Shown: positions 1 to 6,206, counted from the stretch's first letter. The stretch: 9,807 bases of DNA from Erysipelotrichaceae bacterium (GCA_027449005.1 DAIDML010000264.1:1-9807), one strand, 5' to 3'. The notes: generated by a model from the sequence alone, not told the origin. Numbers and translations: made by a program.

Positions 1-84
1 TTGATCACAGTCCCATGACATGGAAATCACTTGAAGCGTATTCCCAGAGGTTTCTCCCTTTTTCCATATGGATTGACGTGATCG
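1..84 (-). pseudogene. hisI: HisI (phosphoribosyl-AMP cyclohydrolase) internal fragment
   Basis: Read on the minus strand from 84 down to 1, 28 uninterrupted codons give [15 protein letters not shown] followed by TLQVISMSWDCDQ. This is the highly conserved core of phosphoribosyl-AMP cyclohydrolase: the W-x-K-G-E-T-S-G-N signature and the beginning of the acidic D-x-D metal-binding segment. HisI opens the purine ring of phosphoribosyl-AMP, the third step of histidine synthesis, in the cytoplasm. The piece runs off the left edge, so its C-terminal part lies outside. Its N-terminal half is missing: an in-frame TGA sits immediately upstream (minus strand, 87-85), and the DNA beyond 84 is HisE coding sequence on the opposite strand. 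HisI and HisE are normally fused or adjacent and co-directional, so this head-to-head arrangement is abnormal. Family assignment is secure; the fragment cannot be a functional gene as it stands. Confidence 0.85.
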
Positions 85-322
85 TCAAGCTAACCCTAAA
101 GAAGGAGCGTATACGACGTACTTGTTTACTAAAGGTTTAGATAAGATGCTTAAAAAAGTAGGAGAAGAAACCGCAGAAATCATCATCGCTTCAAAAAATG
201 AATCCAAAGAAGATTTAGTAGGAGAGATAGCAGATTTAGCTTATCATTTAGCCGTTGTTATGGTGGAAAAAGGCGTTTCACTTCAAGATATTGATGAAAA
301 ACTTGCGTCTAGAATAAGATAA
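80..322 (+). CDS. hisE: HisE (phosphoribosyl-ATP pyrophosphatase), 5'-truncated
   Basis: HisE removes pyrophosphate from phosphoribosyl-ATP, the second step of histidine synthesis; it is an all-alpha, MazG-like, metal-dependent cytoplasmic enzyme. The HisE match begins at the D codon at 80-82 with [16 protein letters not shown] and continues in frame through [15 protein letters not shown] and [13 protein letters not shown], which carry the acidic metal-binding residues (EE-x-x-E, then E-x-x-D). The C-terminus is complete at TAA 320-322. The first 20 or so residues of a normal HisE (or the HisI half of a HisIE fusion) are absent, because an in-frame TGA at 74-76 precedes and the DNA left of about 80 is HisI on the other strand. 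The first usable internal start is TTG at 122, without a convincing ribosome binding site, and it would lose conserved residues. I therefore read this as a truncated 3' part of hisE or hisIE. No terminator is evident before the next gene. Confidence 0.85.
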   Translation, partial: DRQANPKEGAYTTYLFTKGLDKMLKKVGEETAEIIIASKNESKEDLVGEIADLAYHLAVVMVEKGVSLQDIDEKLASRIR

Positions 323-335
323 GTGGGTTATTCTT

Positions 336-362
336 TGGTACAATAAAGGCATATGAAAGGAG
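336..362 (+). promoter_or_regulatory. Extended -10 promoter and RBS for the VOC/DUF2087 pair
   Basis: TGG-TACAAT at 336-344 matches an extended -10 element (TGn followed by a near-consensus hexamer); no good -35 is visible at 17 bases upstream, which is usual for extended -10 promoters. A strong AAAGGAG Shine-Dalgarno at 356-362 lies six bases before the ATG at 369 and fixes that start. Confidence 0.45.
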
Positions 363-368
363 TGTGTT

Positions 369-731
369 ATGGAACTTCATCGTCTCATTCCGTTTGTGCC
401 TGCCAAAGACTATTATCGATCATCAGAATTTTACCAAGCTATGGGGTTTACTCAACTTTTCCTTGCGCAAGAATTTTCTGAAATGAAAAACAATCAACTC
501 AGTTTTTATCTTCAAGACTTCTATATTAAAGCCTTAGCCGAGAACCTTATGTTTGAAATCAAGGTGGAACATTTGCATACGTTTCATGAGCATATGCTAG
601 GTGTGATTGCCTCATTTCCTGAAGCGTAAGTATCTGACATTGTAACCCGTGAACAAGGTTTAGAATTCAATGTGTGGGATCCTAGTGGGGTATTGTGGAT
701 TGTGAGTGCCGCGAATAAATACGCCTTATGA
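369..731 (+). pseudogene. VOC/glyoxalase-bleomycin resistance-like protein, interrupted by in-frame TAA
   Basis: The reading frame starts MELHRLIPFVPAKDYYRSSE, the beta-strand plus F-Y-x-x-M-G-F beginning typical of vicinal-oxygen-chelate proteins. It ends with FNVWDPSGVLW, the typical C-terminal strand of these proteins. A TAA at 627-629 stops translation after 86 residues, but the same frame stays open beyond it (VSDIVTREQGLEF onward) to TGA at 729-731. The full frame is 121 codons, close to the usual 110-130 residues of single-domain VOC proteins. So this is one gene with a single nonsense codon, not two genes. The substrate is unknown; small members are often metal-dependent or bind hydrophobic drugs. 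The final TGA overlaps the ATG of the DUF2087 gene (ATGA, 728-731), so coupled translation was likely in the intact form. Sequencing error, a recent mutation or readthrough are all possible. Confidence 0.8.
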
Positions 732-1042
732 TGTTTGAAGTCATAGAATCCTTACTTAAGGATGTGGATGAAAAACAAACAGAACTCATTTACCAATCAT
801 TTCTTAATCCAGAAAAAACGCATATCAAAACATGGCCAGCGAGTCATAAAAAAGCGTGTGTTCTCATGAGATGGGTCGGAACCTTCTTTAAAGAAGGTGT
901 ACACTATTCAGAGAAAGAAGTGAATGCGATCTTAAAAACTCTGTTTCCTGATTTTGTGATGTTAAGACGCATGGCAGTGGACATTGGATTACTTACACGG
1001 GATATCTCAGGAACAACCTATCAAAAACGACAACAACCATGA
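728..1042 (+). CDS. DUF2087 domain protein
   Basis: A 104-residue protein. Residues about 24-97 match the pattern of DUF2087: F-L (residues 25-26), I-K-T-W-P (33-37) with K41-K42, then a short helix, Y-S-E-K-E-V-N (59-65), L-R-R-M-A-V-D (78-84) and G-L-L-x-R. This is a small winged-helix-like domain, often found at the C-terminus of ArsR- or MarR-type regulators or standing alone, with no settled biochemical role. The start overlaps the stop of the preceding VOC gene by four bases (ATGA); two ATGs occur in tandem (728 and 731) and the second would remove one residue. The overlap implies that VOC and DUF2087 were co-transcribed and coupled. With the VOC frame now stopping about 100 bases earlier, coupling may be impaired. 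The stop codon lies inside a terminator hairpin shared with the convergent GNAT gene. Confidence 0.85.
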   Translation: MMFEVIESLLKDVDEKQTELIYQSFLNPEKTHIKTWPASHKKACVLMRWVGTFFKEGVHYSEKEVNAILKTLFPDFVMLRRMAVDIGLLTRDISGTTYQKRQQP

Positions 1043-1066
1043 TCACTCATGGTTGTTTATTTTTTT
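1032..1066. terminator. Bidirectional terminator over both stop codons
   Basis: Perfect 11-bp stem (AACAACCATGA at 1032-1042 paired with TCATGGTTGTT at 1047-1057) with loop TCAC, followed by a T-rich run (to about 1066). The TGA of the DUF2087 gene (1040-1042) and the TGA of the convergent GNAT gene (minus strand, 1045-1043) both lie in the hairpin. The A-rich stretch on the left side (around 1022-1036) lets it serve the minus strand too, though less strongly. Confidence 0.8.
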
Positions 1067-1528
1067 ATGATAGCGTAAGGTACGTGGTGTAAAACCAAGT
1101 TTTTCATACAGGTGTATGGCTGCCTCAAAATCCACATGAACAGCCAACTCAATGTCTTCTACTTTGTGATGAATCATCAATGATTCGATGTGCTCCATCA
1201 GTTGTGTTGCAATGCCTTGGTTTCGATCAAGAGGATTCACCCCTAAATCATGAATATAAGCGTATTGACGCTCCTTTAAAGCACCTCTTTGCTGGGTACT
1301 AACCCATTCAACGATGATGTAACCTATCAAGTGAGTGGAATCTTTGATTAGATAGGCTTGTAAATCTTGAGCTTGAATGAGACGTTGTTTGAAAGATGAA
1401 GAAACCATCTCTTCATAGTCTTGGTAAAGTAAAGGGTAATGCGTTATGTTATGGCGGTTTAAGCTGCGCTTGAGTTGATTTATTAAAGCATAATCTTCAG
1501 GGGTTGTAAGTAGGGTAATCGTGGACAT
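1043..1528 (-). CDS. GNAT family N-acetyltransferase
   Basis: A 161-residue protein from the ATG at 1528-1526. The acetyl-CoA binding motif A is clear at residues 93-110 (HDLGVNPLDRNQGIATQL, with R-x-x-G-I-A), followed by the C-terminal motif with L-Y-E-K-L-G-F at 140-146. Proteins of this kind transfer an acetyl group from acetyl-CoA to an amine on a small molecule or protein; the substrate cannot be read from sequence. An alternative GTG start at 1543 would add five residues, but it coincides with a perfect TATAAT (minus strand, 1540-1535) placed six bases before the ATG, so the ATG looks better and the mRNA may be leaderless or nearly so. An AAAGGTG lies 12 bases before the ATG, too far for a standard Shine-Dalgarno. 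The gene is alone, convergent with DUF2087, and ends in the shared hairpin. Confidence 0.85.
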   Translation of the reverse strand: MSTITLLTTPEDYALINQLKRSLNRHNITHYPLLYQDYEEMVSSSFKQRLIQAQDLQAYLIKDSTHLIGYIIVEWVSTQQRGALKERQYAYIHDLGVNPLDRNQGIATQLMEHIESLMIHHKVEDIELAVHVDFEAAIHLYEKLGFTPRTLRYHKKINNHE

Positions 1529-1534
1529 GAATAT

Positions 1535-1540
1535 ATTATA
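1535..1540 (-). promoter_or_regulatory. Consensus -10 box close to the GNAT start
   Basis: The minus strand reads TATAAT six bases upstream of the ATG at 1528. Transcription would begin at or next to the start codon. No good -35 is seen 16-18 bases upstream. The same layout occurs before the transposase at 9635. Confidence 0.4.
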
Positions 1541-1591
1541 CACCTTTATTACGTATTCTCATTGATTTAATGCTCATTGCGTCTTTTTTGC

Positions 1592-1621
1592 CACAAAAAA
1601 GAGAAGAGGTTAGTCTTCTCT
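1592..1621 (-). terminator. Intrinsic terminator of the small membrane protein gene
   Basis: On the minus strand AGAGAAGA (1621-1614) pairs with TCTTCTCT (1607-1600) around a six-base loop CTAACC, followed by a run of T (1600-1595). The TAA stop of the upstream gene (1612-1610) lies in the loop, so termination and the end of translation coincide, as at 1032-1066 and 6175-6206. Confidence 0.8.
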
Positions 1622-1978
1622 ATTAATCGTAGTGTCAATCATGGTTTTCATAAGCGGGAGTGCACTTGCTTTAAGGATTAATGAAGATGAACCTTTAATA
1701 ATGAAGGTTGCAATACGATAACCTTCCTTGTATCGGGCATCTGCACGTCCATCAGAGATTAGAATGACTTGATTGCCTTCTCTTTCAATGTGACCTGAAT
1801 AGGAAATGGAAACCACCCCTGGAACAAGTTGATACGTATTATCTTCAAAAACTAAAAGCATCAAAAGATTGTCATGATTCAAATAACGACCACTTTGAAC
1901 TGGTTTTGGTAAGAAAGGTAAAATGAGAAGTCCAACCATGACACATGCACTGATGATGATGAATACTTTTTGTTTCAT
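1610..1978 (-). CDS. Small membrane-anchored protein of unknown function
   Basis: A 122-residue protein from the ATG at 1978-1976, chosen because the G-rich sequence GGGGGTG sits about seven bases upstream as a ribosome binding site; a GTG at 1987 would overlap that site. Residues 5-24 form one hydrophobic stretch after a short positive N-terminus (MKQK), which reads as an uncleaved signal anchor or signal peptide. An I-S-A-C quartet at residues 9-12 resembles a lipobox, but hydrophobic residues continue after the Cys, so lipidation is doubtful. The remaining 95 residues have alternating hydrophobic strands (LLMLLVFEDNTYQLV, VVSISYSGHI, QVILISD, ATFIIKG), suggesting a small extracellular beta-rich domain. 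I recognise no family. It lies about 60 bases downstream of the alcohol dehydrogenase on the same strand and may share its transcript, as no strong terminator separates them. Confidence 0.65.
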   Translation of the reverse strand: MKQKVFIIISACVMVGLLILPFLPKPVQSGRYLNHDNLLMLLVFEDNTYQLVPGVVSISYSGHIEREGNQVILISDGRADARYKEGYRIATFIIKGSSSLILKASALPLMKTMIDTTINRED

Positions 1979-2039
1979 TTGAAACACCCCCGATTTTAGT
2001 GCTTTGAATGAAAATGATATGATGATTGATGGTCTTATC

Positions 2040-3200
2040 TTACAAGCATTGATTTAAAATCATCATTACATCATTCTCGTCTAATGGGAATAAATGTTGT
2101 GTTAAACGACCTAGTTTCACCGCTGATTTAGCCATCGCCTCAAAATGAGTGGAATCAATGTTCACTTCACCAAGTGTTAGTGGTGCATTGAGGGACTTAA
2201 AGAATTCAATGGTTTTATCAATGGCTTGATAAGCAATGCTGGAATCATCTTGCTTAGGATCAATACCCCAAACATTGACTCCATAACGAACAAAAATTGG
2301 CATAAGCTCTTCTTCAAGGATAAAACCTAACCACACTGGAATGAGGATACCTAATCCTAAACCATGCGTGACATCATGATAAGCAGAAAGTTCATGTTCA
2401 ATGGCATGGACTGCCCAAGGACCTGGTTTTCCAACTCCAGTTAGTCCATTTAAAGCCAACGTGGATGCCCATGCTAAGTTAGCACGTGCATTATAGTTAT
2501 GTGGTTCTTTTAAAGCAATGGGAGCATATTTGATCATGGCTTTCATCACAGCTTCACTGATTGCATCTTGCATGAAAGTGTCATTATCCGCCTTAAAGTA
2601 GTTTTCTAACGCATGAGAGAAGGCATCAATTGCCCCTGCCGCTGTTTGAATGGCAGGGAGGGTCATCATATAGGTTGGATCAATGATGGAAGCATAAGGT
2701 AAAGAGTTTTGACCTCCTGTTCCTTTTTTAATGTTTAAATCAGTGTTGGTAATCACCGATCCACGATTCATTTCAGAACCAGTGCCTGATAAGGTAAGCA
2801 CTGTGACAAGTGGAACCACTTCTTTGATTTTGGAAGCATCCATCACCAAATCCCATATGTGACCATCATAGTGAGCTCCTGCTCCCATGACTTTTGCGGC
2901 ATCGATAACACTACCACCACCCACAGCCAATATCACATCAACGTCATGCTCTTTGCATAAATCAGCTCCACGTTGAACGGTGGTATGATGTGGATTAGGC
3001 TCAACATTTGCACACTCCACAACATTAAAATCGTGTAACAATGAATGAATTGAATCATACAGTCCACTGCGTTTAATGGATCCTCCACCATACACTAAAA
3101 GTACGTTTTTCCCAAAGATTTGTAAGAGGGATGGGAGTGCTTTGATTTGATCTTTCCCAAAGTAAATCTTGGTTGCGTTATCAAAAATAAAATTATCCAT
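2040..3200 (-). CDS. Iron-type alcohol dehydrogenase (butanol dehydrogenase/YqhD group)
   Basis: A 386-residue protein, the usual length for group III iron-containing alcohol dehydrogenases. It reduces aldehydes to alcohols (or the reverse) with NAD(P)H in the cytoplasm; the closest type is the NADH-dependent butanol dehydrogenases (BdhA) and the broad aldehyde reductase YqhD. Visible features in order: Y-G-G-G-S-I-K at 37-43, the nucleotide-binding G-G-G-S-V-I-D at 94-100, the T-L-S-G-T-G-S-E-M-N loop at 136-145, and the four metal ligands D192, H196, H265 and H279 (in DAFSHALE, AVHAIEHE and HDVTHGLGLG). All expected ligands are present, so an active enzyme is likely. Coenzyme choice and substrate cannot be fixed; a fermentative role is a reasonable inference. 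The Shine-Dalgarno is weak (GAG about seven bases before ATG). Its promoter is divergent from that of the lipoprotein gene. Confidence 0.95.
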   Translation of the reverse strand: MDNFIFDNATKIYFGKDQIKALPSLLQIFGKNVLLVYGGGSIKRSGLYDSIHSLLHDFNVVECANVEPNPHHTTVQRGADLCKEHDVDVILAVGGGSVIDAAKVMGAGAHYDGHIWDLVMDASKIKEVVPLVTVLTLSGTGSEMNRGSVITNTDLNIKKGTGGQNSLPYASIIDPTYMMTLPAIQTAAGAIDAFSHALENYFKADNDTFMQDAISEAVMKAMIKYAPIALKEPHNYNARANLAWASTLALNGLTGVGKPGPWAVHAIEHELSAYHDVTHGLGLGILIPVWLGFILEEELMPIFVRYGVNVWGIDPKQDDSSIAYQAIDKTIEFFKSLNAPLTLGEVNIDSTHFEAMAKSAVKLGRLTQHLFPLDENDVMMILNQCL

Positions 3201-3232
3201 ATCAATCTCGCTTTCTGTTATTGAATACCTTT

Positions 3233-3268
3233 ATTCTATCATAGTTTCATGAACTCTTTCATTGACAA
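3233..3268 (-). promoter_or_regulatory. Candidate promoter of the alcohol dehydrogenase
   Basis: On the minus strand TTGTCA (3268-3263) lies 19 bases before TATGAT (3243-3238); an alternative -10 TAGAAT (3238-3233) lacks a good -35. The -35 occupies nearly the same bases as the -35 of the divergent lipoprotein promoter. Confidence 0.4.
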
Positions 3269-3307
3269 ACAGCATGACCTTAACTACACTTAGGTCAAGA
3301 GAGGTGA
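3262..3307 (+). promoter_or_regulatory. Promoter, candidate operator and RBS of the lipoprotein gene
   Basis: TTGACA (3262-3267), exactly 17 bases, then TACACT (3285-3290): a consensus -35 and an acceptable -10. A perfect inverted repeat TGACCT (3275-3280) and AGGTCA (3292-3297), with an 11-base gap, brackets the -10, a position where a repressor could bind. GAGAGGTGA (3299-3307) is the Shine-Dalgarno, four bases before the ATG at 3312. Confidence 0.6.
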
Positions 3308-3311
3308 GTGT

Positions 3312-4391
3312 ATGCGTCGACTATTACTTGTAGTGTTGTTTTTATTCATAAGTGCATGTACCCCTTCTGATCCTAATCCAAAACCACCCATTATTGATGA
3401 AACCTTGAATCTTGAAGGCATGGTTTTTGTGAAGGTAGATTATCAAAGCTCACCAGATCAGTGGCAATCACGTTCATTAATGGAATCTGAAAGCAATAAC
3501 ATTTTAAGAGCCTTAACTTTAGAACCTTTAGAAGTCAGTGATGTGAGTATTGAACTCACTTCATGGATTGTCTTATATACACAAGAGAAGATGTATTATG
3601 TGGCTCGTACCAATGATCACCTTTATATTAAAGAGGATGGGGGAAATGTCTGGTTTCAAAGTGATAACACTGCTTTTGAAAGCATCTTTGGTTGGATTTA
3701 TCCTGATTATCGTTTCATGATTGATCGATTTGAGAACCTTATGGTGAAAGGTGCCATCACGGATCAATATAAATCATTGTTGTTGAGTGATGATAACAGT
3801 AATGTGGTCTCCACATTATTGAATGATTCACTGTGGTCTCCTCACCTTGAACGTTTCAATGAGACCTTATGGTATGATGCAATTATCACCATGAACAATG
3901 GAGATACCCTATTCTTACTCGAAGATGAAAAAGGAACACTCATGTGGGTTGTTTCAACTGCGGAATTAGCCCATGGCTATGTGTTAGAAGGGTATGTGCT
4001 TTCTCGGTTAATTTCAGAAATGACACCTTCATTTTTACTCCAGTACTTACAAGATCCACTCATAGAAGCAGAATTAATGCCTGAAGCCTTTGAAGAAGAT
4101 GGATTGTTGATTTCACTGGATGAGATAATATCAGAAGAACTTCTTGCGAATACGCGTATGGATGAATGGAGCATTGCGACTGATATTCCAGCTGTAGGAC
4201 TCATGGTTGACTTGGTGCTGTTTGATGAAGTCTTTGCGTATGCTTTTGCACCGTGGCAAGAATTGGATATCGTAATGATCCACAACACGTTACTTCAAAC
4301 CAATGATTTCTACTTTACACCACAAGGATTAGGACTTGATTTAAAAGCTCGAATTGAAGCCTACTACGATTTAGAACCTTCAAACCCATAA
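3312..4391 (+). CDS. Acidic lipoprotein of unknown function
   Basis: A 359-residue protein starting MRRLLLVVLFLFISACTPSD: positive residues, a hydrophobic core and the lipobox I-S-A-C with Cys16 as the lipidation site. The mature protein should be anchored to the outer face of the cytoplasmic membrane, after a short Pro/Ser/Asp-rich linker (residues 17-27). The rest is strongly acidic, with Asp and Glu far outnumbering Lys and Arg, rich in Trp, Tyr and Phe, and I see no further cysteine. Segments such as MYYVARTNDHLYIKEDG and DTLFLLEDEKGTLMWVV look like beta-strand repeats, and a helical region follows around residues 230-290. I recognise no domain and propose no function. It has a good promoter and RBS of its own and its own terminator, so it is monocistronic. 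The divergent partner is the alcohol dehydrogenase. Confidence 0.8.
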   Translation: MRRLLLVVLFLFISACTPSDPNPKPPIIDETLNLEGMVFVKVDYQSSPDQWQSRSLMESESNNILRALTLEPLEVSDVSIELTSWIVLYTQEKMYYVARTNDHLYIKEDGGNVWFQSDNTAFESIFGWIYPDYRFMIDRFENLMVKGAITDQYKSLLLSDDNSNVVSTLLNDSLWSPHLERFNETLWYDAIITMNNGDTLFLLEDEKGTLMWVVSTAELAHGYVLEGYVLSRLISEMTPSFLLQYLQDPLIEAELMPEAFEEDGLLISLDEIISEELLANTRMDEWSIATDIPAVGLMVDLVLFDEVFAYAFAPWQELDIVMIHNTLLQTNDFYFTPQGLGLDLKARIEAYYDLEPSNP

Positions 4392-4404
4392 AAGAACATA
4401 TTTG

Positions 4405-4429
4405 AGAGTCATTCCTATGACTCTTTTAT
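4405..4429 (+). terminator. Terminator after the lipoprotein gene
   Basis: AGAGTCA (4405-4411) pairs with TGACTCT (4418-4424) around a six-base loop, followed by a short T-rich tract. The stem is seven base pairs and the T run is short, so it is of moderate strength. Confidence 0.65.
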
Positions 4430-4430
4430 A

Positions 4431-4459
4431 TTGATTATCAAAATGATTTATGTTAAAGT
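4431..4459 (+). promoter_or_regulatory. Candidate promoter of the HD-hydrolase/malic enzyme operon
   Basis: TTGATT (4431-4436), 17 bases, TAAAGT (4454-4459), directly after the preceding terminator and about 24 bases before the HD-protein start. The hexamers are imperfect but the spacing and position are right. A GTGAGG ribosome binding site lies about eight bases before the ATG at 4483. Confidence 0.4.
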
Positions 4460-4482
4460 GATGCGCATAGTGAGGTTTTCTA

Positions 4483-5004
4483 ATGACACTGTTTCAAGCG
4501 CATCCTTTATTTAACACTTTCTTGAAAGAGAATGAAGCTATTATACAATCACCGGTATTCCAAGAGCTTCATCAGTTTCACCAACATATGCATACGTCCC
4601 GTTTTGATCATAGTCTCAACGTGGCTTTTTTAGTTTTTCTTAAAACTCGTCACACTCCTGAATATAAAGACGCCATGTTAGGTGCACTTTGTCATGATTT
4701 ATTCATTTATAATCATTATGAAACCTCAGACTCTTCATGGAAACATTTATTTGATCATCCTGAAGCAGCATTAAAAACAACTCAAGAACATTTTGAAATG
4801 AACCAAGTGAGTGAAAACATGATCTTATCTCACATGTGGCCGATTTCTCATTACAAACCACAATCAAAAAGTGCATGGTGGTTAGTGATTATGGATAAAG
4901 TGGCTTCCGTTGGTGAGATCTATGCTCAAATCAATGTTCGTTCTTTACAATTTAAGTCCGTCCTTGCACTTTGTGGTGTCGTCCTCTTAATTCATCAGTT
5001 ATAA
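4483..5004 (+). CDS. HD-domain metal-dependent phosphohydrolase
   Basis: A 173-residue protein with the HD-superfamily metal-binding set: H43 in RFDHSLNVA, the H71-D72 doublet in ALCHDLF, further His at 92 and 117, and D138 in VIMDKVAS. The S-H-M-W-P segment at 116-120 followed by a W-W-L-x-x-M-D-K is typical of a small uncharacterised HD family in Bacillota. HD proteins hydrolyse phosphate esters, often nucleotides, in the cytoplasm; the substrate is unknown. The C-terminal 25 residues (VLALCGVVLLIHQL) are hydrophobic and could be a membrane segment or a buried helix. The gene is 19 bases upstream of the malic enzyme gene on the same strand, so a two-gene operon is likely, although a TATAAT overlaps its stop codon and could give the malic enzyme a separate promoter. 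Confidence 0.8.
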   Translation: MTLFQAHPLFNTFLKENEAIIQSPVFQELHQFHQHMHTSRFDHSLNVAFLVFLKTRHTPEYKDAMLGALCHDLFIYNHYETSDSSWKHLFDHPEAALKTTQEHFEMNQVSENMILSHMWPISHYKPQSKSAWWLVIMDKVASVGEIYAQINVRSLQFKSVLALCGVVLLIHQL

Positions 5005-5023
5005 TAGAGTTTAAGAGGTATCT

Positions 5024-6184
5024 ATGAAACATACATTAAAAAAACATAAACAATGGCGTGGTAAGATCGCAACCCGCATTGTGCCAAAGCTAAAAACAAA
5101 AGAAGACTTATCCATTGCGTATTCTCCTGGGGTAGCGGACCCAGTTTTAGAGATCGCAAGAGATAAGTCTTTAGCCTATGATTACACATGGAAGGGGCAT
5201 ACCATTGCGGTGGTCAGTGATGGATCAGCCATTTTAGGATTAGGTAATTTGGGAGCAGAAGCTTCTCTTCCTGTCATGGAAGGGAAAGCAGCATTATTCA
5301 AATCCTTTGGTGGTGTGGATGCGATTCCACTCGTCTTAGACACTCAGGACACTGAAGAAATTATTAAAATCGTCAAAGCGATTGCACCTGGATTTGGTGG
5401 AATTAACCTTGAAGATATTTCCGCACCACGATGTGTCGAAATTGAGCGTCGGTTACAAGCAGAGCTTGATATTCCTATCTTTCATGATGATCAACATGGT
5501 ACAGCCATTGTGGTGTGTGCAGCCCTCATCAATGGGTGTAAACTGACCAAACAATCACTTTCTGATTTTAAAGTAGTCATCAATGGCGCAGGAGCTGCAG
5601 GGAGTTCCATCATTAAGATGATTCATTCATTGGGGGTTAAAGAGATTCAAGCATTTAAACGTGATGGCATCATTCATAAAGATAAGTATGAAAAATACGA
5701 TTTCTTATCTAAAGAATTGTGTGACTATGTCAATCCTACCAATGTTCATCATACATTAGAAGAAGCATTGGTTGGTGCGCATGTGTTCATTGGAGTTTCT
5801 GTGGCGGATTGTGTCAGTGAAGCGATGGTTGCAAGCATGGCCAACAATGCCATGGTCTTTGCGTTAGCTAATCCTAACCCTGAAATCAAATACGATTTAG
5901 CTAAAAAAGCGGGAGCACGCATCGTAGGGACTGGACGCAGTGATTTCCCAAATCAAGTGAACAATGTGCTTGCATTCCCAGGATTATTCAAAGGAGCACT
6001 GAATGTACGTGCTAAAGCCATCACAGAATCCATGAAACTAGCTGCTGCTTATGGGATTGCTTCATGCATTGAAGAACATGAATTGAAGGATGATTACATT
6101 ATTCCGTCTCCATTTGATCCTAAAGTGGCTTTAGCTGTGGCTAAGGCAGTAGAGGATGAAGTCTTAAAACAAACACTAGCCTGA
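5024..6184 (+). CDS. NAD(P)-dependent malic enzyme
   Basis: A 386-residue protein of the short bacterial malic enzyme type, without the phosphotransacetylase extension of MaeB. It decarboxylates L-malate oxidatively to pyruvate and CO2, reducing NAD(P), in the cytoplasm. Motifs in order: A-Y-S-P-G-V-A (32-38, catalytic Tyr33), VVSDGSAILGLGNLG (63-77), M-E-G-K-A-A-L-F-K (85-93, catalytic Lys88), G-G-I-N-L-E-D-I (125-132, metal ligands E130 and D131), F-H-D-D-Q-H-G-T-A (153-161, metal ligand D156), the Rossmann G-A-G-A-A-G (188-193) and A-N-P-N-P-E (282-287). All catalytic residues are present. The ribosome binding site is AAGAGGT just upstream. A perfect TATAAT at 5000-5005 overlaps the HD-gene stop but has no good -35. 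Gene names in use are maeA, mleA, ytsJ or maeB and sequence alone does not choose. It ends within a shared terminator hairpin. Confidence 0.95.
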   Translation: MKHTLKKHKQWRGKIATRIVPKLKTKEDLSIAYSPGVADPVLEIARDKSLAYDYTWKGHTIAVVSDGSAILGLGNLGAEASLPVMEGKAALFKSFGGVDAIPLVLDTQDTEEIIKIVKAIAPGFGGINLEDISAPRCVEIERRLQAELDIPIFHDDQHGTAIVVCAALINGCKLTKQSLSDFKVVINGAGAAGSSIIKMIHSLGVKEIQAFKRDGIIHKDKYEKYDFLSKELCDYVNPTNVHHTLEEALVGAHVFIGVSVADCVSEAMVASMANNAMVFALANPNPEIKYDLAKKAGARIVGTGRSDFPNQVNNVLAFPGLFKGALNVRAKAITESMKLAAAYGIASCIEEHELKDDYIIPSPFDPKVALAVAKAVEDEVLKQTLA

Positions 6185-6206
6185 TCACTCAGGCTAGTTT
6201 TCTTTT
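6175..6206. terminator. Bidirectional terminator over both stop codons
   Basis: Perfect 10-bp stem ACTAGCCTGA (6175-6184) with TCAGGCTAGT (6189-6198), loop TCAC, then a T-rich tract. The TGA of malic enzyme (6182-6184) and the TAG of the convergent SDR gene (minus strand, 6196-6194) both fall in the stem. The loop and closing bases (TGATCACTCA) are identical to the terminator at 1032-1066. Confidence 0.85.

Noticed and set aside
3573..4288. Open frames of 64 and 103 codons on the minus strand inside the lipoprotein gene
   Set aside because: They are antisense to a well-supported gene, rich in Ser/Ile from reversed codons, and have no ribosome binding site or recognisable motif.
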